Source: JAWVFN01 sp963696625 (GTDB lineage Bacteria; Actinomycetota; Thermoleophilia; Solirubrobacterales; 70-9). Taken from it: a DNA stretch of 64,000 nucleotides. The stretch is taken from contig CAVOKZ010000001.1 of the NCBI GenBank assembly GCA_963696625.1, positions 1 to 64,000 on the forward strand, given 5' to 3'. Both the position numbers and the translations under genes were made by a program. This document shows, piece after piece, positions 58,651 through 64,000 of the stretch (positions are counted from its first letter, which is position 1; each line of letters starts with the position of its first letter). The notes under the pieces are model-generated. The model was not told the origin of the DNA. It did not search any database and saw nothing but the letters and a program-made list of their open reading frames with translations.

Positions 58651-59769
58651 ATGACCTCTTCACGCGGAAACAGACCGGGGACAGGCTCGAGCAGCCTGTC
58701 CCCGGATACGCAATTGCGCCTCGCCGAGTACGAGCGCTCGTTCCGGAAACCCGGGCTGCCGCTGTTCAGCGAGGAGTTCAGCGCCGGCAAGGACATCTTC
58801 AATCGCGCCCTGCCGCTGCTCGGGATCGTCTTCATCGGCGAGCTGCTCGGCGCCGGCCAGCTCGACTGGAGCTGGTGGCAGAACCTGCTCGCGATCGTCG
58901 GCGCGCTGGCGCTCGTCCTCGTCGCGGTCGGGCTCATGAACCGCGCCCGCGGGCGGCCGTTCTCGACGATCCCGAGCTCGATCGACGCGCCGGAGCTGAC
59001 CGGCTTCGTCGTGATCCCGGCGCTGCTGCCGCTGATCTTCGGCGGCCAGATCGGCAGCGCGGTCGTCACCGCGCTCGCCAACCTGGCGCTGCTCGCGGTG
59101 ATCCTCGGCATCGGCGCCTACGGGCTGCCGTCGATCCTGCGCTGGATCCCGGGGCGGATCGCCTCGCAGCTGCGCGCCTCGCTGGGCCTGATCGCGAAGG
59201 CGCTGCCGCTGCTGGCGATCTTCATCCTCCTCGCCTTCCCGACCCAGGAGCTGTGGGCGATCTTCTCCCACCCGACCCGCGGCGTCTACGTGCTGATCGT
59301 CGGGCTGTTCGCCTTCCTAGCCGTGCGCCTGTCGCGCGAGGCGCAGCGGCTCGAGGCCGAGGTCGCCGAAGGCCCGCCGCTCAGCCGCAGCCAGCGGATC
59401 AACGTCGGCCTGGTGATGTTCGTCAGCCAGGCGCTGCAGGTGCTGATCGTCAGCCTCACGGTCTTCATCTTCCTCGCCGCCTTCGGCGTCCTCGCCGTCG
59501 ATGACTCGTTGCGGATTCAGTGGCTGGACTCACCCGGCCACGAGCTGTTTTACTTCACGCTCTTCGACGAACGCTTGGAGCTGACAAGCGAGCTGCTGCG
59601 CGTCGCCGCCGGCCTCGCCGCCTTCTCCGGCTTCTACTTCGCGATCGCGATGCTCACCGACGACACCTACCGCTCCGAGTTCCTCGAGGAGCTGACCTCC
59701 GAGATGAAGTCAAGCTTCACCGCGCGCGCCGAATACCTCAAGCTCCGAAAGCAGGCGGGCGTGACATGA
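58651..59769 (+). CDS. Polytopic membrane protein with REP-like hairpin in its start region
   Basis: 372 residues if the ATG at 58651 is used. The first ~22 residues (RGNRPGTGSSSLSPDTQLR) are encoded by a REP-like hairpin, so the true start may be the ATG-lacking region just after, for example a TTG/GTG near LRLAEYERSF. Six to seven hydrophobic segments follow from residue ~50. No recognised domain. A charged C-terminus ends at 59769, overlapping the BtrH-like gene by ATGA. Function unknown. Confidence 0.6.
   Translation: MTSSRGNRPGTGSSSLSPDTQLRLAEYERSFRKPGLPLFSEEFSAGKDIFNRALPLLGIVFIGELLGAGQLDWSWWQNLLAIVGALALVLVAVGLMNRARGRPFSTIPSSIDAPELTGFVVIPALLPLIFGGQIGSAVVTALANLALLAVILGIGAYGLPSILRWIPGRIASQLRASLGLIAKALPLLAIFILLAFPTQELWAIFSHPTRGVYVLIVGLFAFLAVRLSREAQRLEAEVAEGPPLSRSQRINVGLVMFVSQALQVLIVSLTVFIFLAAFGVLAVDDSLRIQWLDSPGHELFYFTLFDERLELTSELLRVAAGLAAFSGFYFAIAMLTDDTYRSEFLEELTSEMKSSFTARAEYLKLRKQAGVT
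58675..58705. repeat. REP-like hairpin in the 5' end of a coding region
   Basis: CCGGGGACAGGCT (58675-58687) and AGCCTGTCCCCGG (58693-58705) form a perfect 13-pair stem with a five-base loop. The GGGGACAGGC..GCCTGTCCCC core recurs in RAYT-associated palindromes of other bacteria. It differs in sequence from the palindrome at 45482 although the layout is similar. Confidence 0.55.
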
Positions 59770-60732
59770 CGAAGGTCATGGTCGAGGGCTACACCCACAC
59801 GCCCGGCAACCACTGCGGCTCGACCGCGCTTCGAAACATGCTCGCCTTCCACGGCGTCGACATCTCCGAGGAGATGGCGTTCGGCCTCGGCGCCGGCGCC
59901 AGCTTCTTCTACATAGTTCTCGACGACCAGTCGCCGTCCAGGTTCACCAACGGGCGCACTTCACGCCTGGAGGAGACATTTGTCGAGCTGCACAGGCGCG
60001 CCCCTTGCGGTCGAGACCGCTGAGGACGAGGGGAGAGCGTGGGGAATCGCGCGGGCCGCCGTCGACGCCGGGCGGCCCGCGTTGCTTTTGACCGACCTCT
60101 ACTACCTCGACCACTACGGCAACTCGGCCCACTTCCCGGGCCACGCCGTGGTCCTCGCCGGATATGACGACGAGGTCGCCTACCTCTCCGACACCGGATT
60201 CGAGGAGCTGCAGACGACCAAGCTCGAGAACCTCGCCAAGGCTCGTCATTCCAAGCAGCCGTGGTTCCCGCTCGAGGGCCACATGCTCGAGCTGCCCGAA
60301 GGCGAGGAGATCGGCGACCTCAGTGGTGCCGTCCCCGCGGCCGTGGCGCGCGCCGCGAAGGAGATGATCGAGCCGGCGCTGGGCGACCACCAGGGGCTCC
60401 CGGCCTTGCGCCGGCTCGCCGAGGAGGTCGGCGACTGGCCGCAGGCGGCCGAGGACTGGCAGTGGTGCGCGCGCTTCCTCTACCAGGTGATCGAGCGCCG
60501 GGGGACCGGCGGCGGCAACTTCCGCCGCATGTACTCGCGCTTCCTGGAAGAGGCCGGGTATGAGGAGGCGGGGCTGGCGGCCGAGGCGGCGGAGGACTGG
60601 ACGCGGCTGGCCCTCGCGGCGAAGGAGGCGAGCGAGTCGGATGAACCCGAACCCCGTCTTTGGAAGCCGGTCGGGTCGGAGGCTAGGCGCGTGCTCGAGG
60701 CGGAGGAGCGGCTTTGGGGGGCGCTCTCCTAG
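59766..60732 (+). pseudogene. BtrH-like (butirosin biosynthesis H, N-terminal) protein, frameshifted
   Basis: From the ATG at 59766 (MTKVMVEGYTHTPGNHCGSTALRNML). The BtrH N-terminal cysteine-protease-like fold is shown by GNHCGSTALRNMLAFHGVDISEEMAFGLGAG (parts). At about 59991 one extra C breaks the frame; without it ETFVELTGAPLAVETAEDEGRAW continues to AHFPGHAVVLAGYDDEVAYLSDTGFEEL and a stop at 60732. The second half is a DUF4872-like domain. In butirosin BtrH transfers an acyl side chain; here a substrate is not known. Error or recent mutation. Confidence 0.65.
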
Positions 60733-60736
60733 CTAA

Positions 60737-60775
60737 TTGGCGAGTTTGTCTCGCATAGCGAGACCAAGTCGCCAA
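60737..60775. terminator. Bidirectional hairpin between convergent genes
   Basis: Outer arms TTGGCGA and TCGCCAA and inner arms GTCTCGC and GCGAGAC with an ATA loop form a long, slightly interrupted stem. It fills the 49-base gap between the BtrH-like gene and the convergent small protein, so it can end transcription from both sides. Confidence 0.6.
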
Positions 60776-60781
60776 CTGGGG

Positions 60782-61018
60782 CTAGTTGCCGAAGCCGACG
60801 CGCTGCTCGGGGCTGTCGGAGCGGATGAAGTCGAGCTGGGCGAGGTTGATCGACGCATCGCCTTCTTCGGTGCTGATGTCATGCCAGCCCTCGCCCGCCG
60901 CAGCCGCCTTCTTCAGCTCGGCGAGCTGCTTGGATTCGAGGCGCACGGCGATCACCTGACCTCCGTTGAATCCGATTTCGACCCGGGCGGGCTTGGCGGC
61001 GGGTTTCTTCTCAGCCAT
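60782..61018 (-). CDS. Small conserved protein of unknown function
   Basis: 78 residues. A basic Lys/Pro start (MAEKKPAAKPARVE) precedes VEIGFNGGQVIAVRLESKQLAELKKA and ASINLAQLDFIRSDS, the pattern of small actinobacterial proteins related in size to DUF3107. The ATG overlaps the epimerase stop by eight bases, so it is expressed with that gene. Function unknown. Confidence 0.6.
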   Translation of the reverse strand: MAEKKPAAKPARVEIGFNGGQVIAVRLESKQLAELKKAAAAGEGWHDISTEEGDASINLAQLDFIRSDSPEQRVGFGN

Positions 61019-61445
61019 GGGCGGGCTCCACGATCTCGGTCAGGACCCCGCCGGTGGAGCGAGGGTGAAGGAAGGCGACGCGGCTGTCGCGGATGCCGAT
61101 CCGCGGCTCGGCGTCGATCAGCTCGAGCCCGGCGTCCTTGATCTGGGCCAGGGTCGCGTCGATGTCCTCGACCGCGTAGGCGACGTGGTGCATGCCGCCG
61201 CCCTTCTTGGCGACGAACTTGCCGACCGGCGTGTCCTCGCCGAGAGGCCGCAGCAGCTCGATGTGGCCCTCGCCGACGTCGAGCAGTACCGCCTCGACGC
61301 CTTGGTCGGTGACCGTCTCGCGGTGGGCGAGCGGCATACCGAGGGAGTCCTGGTAGAGGGCGATCGCGGCGTCCAGATCCTCAACGGCGACGCCGACGTG
61401 ATCAATTCGTCCCAGTCCGACCTGACTGTTCGCGCGAGCGCTCAC
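61011..61445 (-). CDS. mce: Methylmalonyl-CoA epimerase (VOC family)
   Basis: 144 residues. RIDHVGVAVEDLDAAIALYQDSLGM, GHIELLRPLGEDTPVGKFVAKKGGGMHHVAYAVEDIDATL (parts) and LTEIVEP hold the metal ligands of the epimerase (His in IDHVGV, Glu/His later). It converts (S)- to (R)-methylmalonyl-CoA, linking the carboxylase to the mutase encoded at 29455-31134. The short protein downstream starts inside its stop region. In many actinobacteria the gene lies alone, as here. Confidence 0.88.
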   Translation of the reverse strand: MSARANSQVGLGRIDHVGVAVEDLDAAIALYQDSLGMPLAHRETVTDQGVEAVLLDVGEGHIELLRPLGEDTPVGKFVAKKGGGMHHVAYAVEDIDATLAQIKDAGLELIDAEPRIGIRDSRVAFLHPRSTGGVLTEIVEPAHG

Positions 61446-61465
61446 GAACGTGCAGTGTATTCGCG

Positions 61466-62239
61466 TTACTTCTTCTTACGCTTCTTCTTTTTCTTCTTCT
61501 TGACGCACGCAGAGCGCTTCTTCTTCTTTTTCTTCTTCTTGGCGCTCTGCGCGACCGCCTTCACGGCGCCCGAGCATGCGGTCCAATCGGCGTTGAAGAG
61601 GATGGTCGCGCCGCCGCCGCCCCAGGAGTCGACCCGCTCCTGACCCAGCGACCAGGCCGGGGTACGGCCGCCGAAGACCGCGGCGGAATCTGTACTCGCC
61701 GGGATCGCCACGTTGGGGGCCAGCACCGAGAGCACCAGGTGCTGATCGACGTAGAGGCCGCTGGCCGGGTCGGGGGCAATGTCCTGGCGCACCGAGAGAT
61801 TGACCGGGACCTCGGTGATCGTGTTCGGGTTGGGCGTGAAGACCGGGCTCAGCTGGACCGCCTTACAGCAGGCGTAGGTGGGATGGCCCGGATCGGAGGG
61901 GTTGTCGGCGCGCAGCGCCTCCTCGACCACGATCTGCATCGGGCCGGTCGACGGCCCGGCCTTGACCCGGACTTTGGTGACGACGCCGCGGCCCGCCGGG
62001 GGAAATCCGGTCTCGCCGGTCTGGATGTTCTGGGACCCGAAGCTGCAACTGGGCGAGTCGACCGTGCCGAACGAGTTGACATAGAAGAAGTCGAAGCAGG
62101 TGGTCGTGTTGTCCGCCGGCCGGGAGAGGTTGGCTCCGAATGTGGTCACCGCCCAGCTCTGCGCCGGCATCGCCAGCGCCAGGGCCAGCGCCGCAAGGAT
62201 GCCCAGTCGCACTCCCCGCCTGCGTCCACACAGGTTCAT
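61466..62239 (-). CDS. Secreted protein with lysine-rich C-terminal tail
   Basis: 257 residues. Signal peptide: Arg-rich start, LGILAALALALAMPAQSWA. A single beta-rich domain (VTTFGANLSRPADNTTTCFDFFYVNSF, ATILFNADW) fills the middle. The last ~35 residues are two lysine blocks (AKKKKKKKKRSACVKKKKKKK) around a Cys. Lys tails of this kind occur on secreted proteins of Thermoleophilia. They may bind anionic wall polymers, DNA or lipid. The gene sits 20 bases downstream of mce. Poly-A/T coding (TTCTTC repeats on the plus strand) is conspicuous in this GC-rich DNA. Confidence 0.75.
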   Translation of the reverse strand: MNLCGRRRGVRLGILAALALALAMPAQSWAVTTFGANLSRPADNTTTCFDFFYVNSFGTVDSPSCSFGSQNIQTGETGFPPAGRGVVTKVRVKAGPSTGPMQIVVEEALRADNPSDPGHPTYACCKAVQLSPVFTPNPNTITEVPVNLSVRQDIAPDPASGLYVDQHLVLSVLAPNVAIPASTDSAAVFGGRTPAWSLGQERVDSWGGGGATILFNADWTACSGAVKAVAQSAKKKKKKKKRSACVKKKKKKKRKKK

Positions 62240-62283
62240 GCTGCGTTCATCGGCCCCGGCGGGCGCGTAGCCCTCCGGGGAGA

Positions 62284-63111
62284 CTACGGATCCTGCTCCC
62301 GGTACTCCTCGACCCGCAGGATCTCCGCCATCGCCGCCTCGCCGACCTCGATCTGCTCCTCGGTCGGCTCCTTGGTCGCGACGAAGCGCTGGATCTCGTG
62401 GCCGGGCCGGCGATAGGCGCGGGCGAGGGCCTTCTCGGAGTTGCGCTCCGACCAGGCGAAGAGCTCGGCCGCGAGGCTGATGCTGCCGGCGCCGACCGCT
62501 GCACGCGCGACCGGGCCCGGCTTCTCGAGCGTGCGGTCGATCAGCAGCTGGCCGAGCGCGGTGAACAGCAGCAGCGGCGCGACGAGGTTCGATCCGCAGC
62601 GGTCGTGCTCCTTGGTCGCGTCGCGGGGATCGAGCGAGCCCTGCTCGTAGGCGCCGATCGCCTTGTGCTCGACCCCGTGGTAGGAGGCGAGGTTGCGGTC
62701 CGAGAGCGCCGTCATGGCCGGGATCAGGCCAATCGCCGCGGCGAGCGCCTCGCGCTGCGGCGTGGGCTCGGCGCGCTCGCGGATCAGGCGCCCGGCGATG
62801 CCCGAGGCGGCCATCGCCAAGATCACCCGCGGCGTCTCGAACGGAAGCCGCGCCTGGGGAAGCTGGGCGCGGACGATCGGGATCACGGCGAAGGCCTCGG
62901 CAAGCCGCAACGGCCCGCGCAGCAGCGGGATGCGGCTGGTCAGCCCCGGGGCGAGGACGGGCTTCGGGCCCGAGGCGACATGGACCTCGCCGTCTGCACC
63001 GCGGGCGGCTGCCGCCCAGTGGGTCGGGCCGTGGACGAGGAGGCCGTTTCGCAGCGCCATGCCGCCGAGGCGGATCGGATCCTCGGCGCTGGCCCCGTTG
63101 GAGCCGCTCAT
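62284..63111 (-). CDS. DUF1385-family membrane protein
   Basis: 275 residues. RLGGMALRNGLLVHGPTHWAAAAR starts the DUF1385 domain; SYHGVEHKAIGAYE and DRCGSNLVAPLLLF carry the conserved His/Glu and Cys region, and RRPGHEIQRFV is near the end. Two or more hydrophobic stretches fit a membrane location. No known function. It starts in ATGA overlap with the M20 gene stop. The 44 bases up to the next gene show nothing else. Confidence 0.8.
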   Translation of the reverse strand: MSGSNGASAEDPIRLGGMALRNGLLVHGPTHWAAAARGADGEVHVASGPKPVLAPGLTSRIPLLRGPLRLAEAFAVIPIVRAQLPQARLPFETPRVILAMAASGIAGRLIRERAEPTPQREALAAAIGLIPAMTALSDRNLASYHGVEHKAIGAYEQGSLDPRDATKEHDRCGSNLVAPLLLFTALGQLLIDRTLEKPGPVARAAVGAGSISLAAELFAWSERNSEKALARAYRRPGHEIQRFVATKEPTEEQIEVGEAAMAEILRVEEYREQDP

Positions 63112-64000
63112 GCGTTCGCTCCGAGCACCCGTTGGGGAAGCTGCCAGAAGAAGCCCGCCATCAGGTGGACGTCGGCGACCGCGATCCGCTCGTCGGGGGC
63201 GTGAATCAGCGGCTCGGCATCGGCGAAGCTCATCGCGTTCTGGGGACAGAAGCCGTAGACGGTCGAGCCGAAGGCCTTGCGGAACCAGTGGCTGTCGGAG
63301 AAGCCCGGCATCACGCCGGGCAGGACCTCGGCGCCGGGATCGATGTCCGAGACCCAGCCCTCGATCGCCTCCGCCAGCGGCCCGCCGTAGTCGGAGCGGT
63401 TGCCGACGACGTGCTCGACGAACTCGATCTCGTGTTCGCCGTCGCCCAGCACCTCGTCGATTCGCTCGCGGACCTCGGCCTCCCCCATCTCGGGCGGCAC
63501 GCGGCAGTCAACGAAGACCTCGGCCTGGGACGGAATCACGTTCTGTTTGCCGGTGGTGTCGACCATCGTCGGCGCGAAGGTGACGCCGAGCTGCGGCTCG
63601 GCGAGGAGGTCGGCGAGCTCCGGGTTCTCGGTGCGGATCCTCTCGACGGCGCCTTCGAGGTCGGCCGGGACCTCGCCGAGCAGCCGCTCGAGGAAGAGCT
63701 CGGTGTCGGCCGTCGTCTCGCGCTCGGGCTGCTCGCGCAGCTTCTCGAGGATCGGCGCCAGCTTCAGCAAGGCGTTGTCGCCCACCCGCGGCAGCGAGCC
63801 GTGGCCGGCCTCGCCGAGCGCCCGCACCTTGAAGCGGAAGACGCCCTTCTCGCCGACGGCGAGCGTGTAGAGGCGGCGGCCCTCGAAGTCGACGGCGAGG
63901 CCGGCGCCCTCGTTGACCACCATGTCGGCGCGGACCGTGTCGGGGTGCTCGGCGCAGACCCACTGGGCGCCGATGTCGGCGCCGGTCTCCTCGTCGGCGG
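63108..64000 (-). CDS. M20-family metallopeptidase, C-terminal part (runs off right edge)
   Basis: The frame is open to the right edge (ADEETGADIGAQWVCAEHPDTV just before NEGAGLAVDFEGRR). GEAGHGSLPRVGDNALLKL, TTGKQNVIPSQAEVFVDCRVPPEM and MPGFSDSHWFRKAFGSTVYGFCPQNAMSFADAEPLIHAPDER (parts) are M20/M28 motifs with the catalytic Glu and metal His. The start and the first metal ligands are outside the window. It acts as an amino acid or peptide amidohydrolase. Its stop overlaps the DUF1385 gene. Confidence 0.8.
   Translation of the reverse strand, partial: ADEETGADIGAQWVCAEHPDTVRADMVVNEGAGLAVDFEGRRLYTLAVGEKGVFRFKVRALGEAGHGSLPRVGDNALLKLAPILEKLREQPERETTADTELFLERLLGEVPADLEGAVERIRTENPELADLLAEPQLGVTFAPTMVDTTGKQNVIPSQAEVFVDCRVPPEMGEAEVRERIDEVLGDGEHEIEFVEHVVGNRSDYGGPLAEAIEGWVSDIDPGAEVLPGVMPGFSDSHWFRKAFGSTVYGFCPQNAMSFADAEPLIHAPDERIAVADVHLMAGFFWQLPQRVLGANA

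Noticed and set aside
1..64000. CRISPR array
   Set aside because: No regularly spaced direct repeats of 23-40 bases with unique spacers were seen.
1..64000. tRNA or rRNA genes
   Set aside because: No cloverleaf with a plausible T-loop/acceptor stem and no conserved rRNA tracts were found by eye; intergenic space is too small for most.

Overview
The window is very GC-rich, densely coded DNA with frequent GTG and TTG starts and many 4-base start/stop overlaps. An actinobacterial acyl-CoA carboxylase with a small epsilon-type subunit, DUF11 secreted proteins and a secreted protein with a lysine-rich tail suggest an actinomycete, perhaps of the Thermoleophilia (Solirubrobacterales or relatives). 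That placement is inference from gene content; no rRNA or tRNA gene was seen. No CRISPR array, prophage or plasmid module was seen.

Left end (1-5.3 kb): two tandem copies of a secreted DUF11 protein gene beside the biotin-carboxylase/BCCP subunit of an acyl-CoA carboxylase. The tandem junction is readable: it joins the signal-peptide end of the downstream gene to the last ~50 bases of the carboxylase gene. 5.3-12.9 kb: a sulfur-assimilation block with a TauE/SafE transporter, a cysteine-free Rrf2 regulator with an operator-like box, a PHP-domain phosphoesterase, APS kinase, ATP sulfurylase, APS/PAPS reductase, a siroheme sulfite/nitrite reductase, a rhodanese and a dodecin.

12.9-52 kb: a large surface-polysaccharide island, broken by housekeeping genes (carboxyltransferase beta plus epsilon subunits at 17.9-19.7 kb, methylmalonyl-CoA mutase at 29.5-31.1 kb). 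It holds about ten glycosyltransferases, about ten SAM-methyltransferase domains, three GT-C-like membrane proteins, a PhyH dioxygenase, a radical SAM protein, a Wzm/Wzt-type ABC exporter, WecG/TagA, WecB, a WbaP/WcaJ-type initiating sugar-phosphate transferase and a UDP-glucuronate decarboxylase. Together these can make, decorate and export a methylated polysaccharide. A REP-associated tyrosine transposase with its own palindrome, a 159-bp repeat in two copies, and several gene remnants lie in or at the edge of this island.

52-64 kb: SpoIID-like secreted protein, DCC protein, TetR remnant, a lipocalin-like protein, then a compact run for methylthioadenosine/S-adenosylhomocysteine salvage with YchF and a PAP2 phosphatase, a membrane protein with a REP-like hairpin in its start region, a BtrH-like protein, methylmalonyl-CoA epimerase, a Lys-tailed secreted protein, a DUF1385 membrane protein and a partial M20 peptidase. 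Carboxylase, epimerase and mutase together give a propionyl-CoA to succinyl-CoA route, although the genes are scattered.

Two sequence-level themes stand out. First, a family of four intergenic hairpins has a conserved loop containing GGAGGA but different, self-complementary stems; two of them carry the ribosome-binding site of the next gene. Second, five otherwise intact genes each contain a one-base indel, which suggests either assembly error or real decay. No stretch longer than about 220 bases lacks a gene or a named element.
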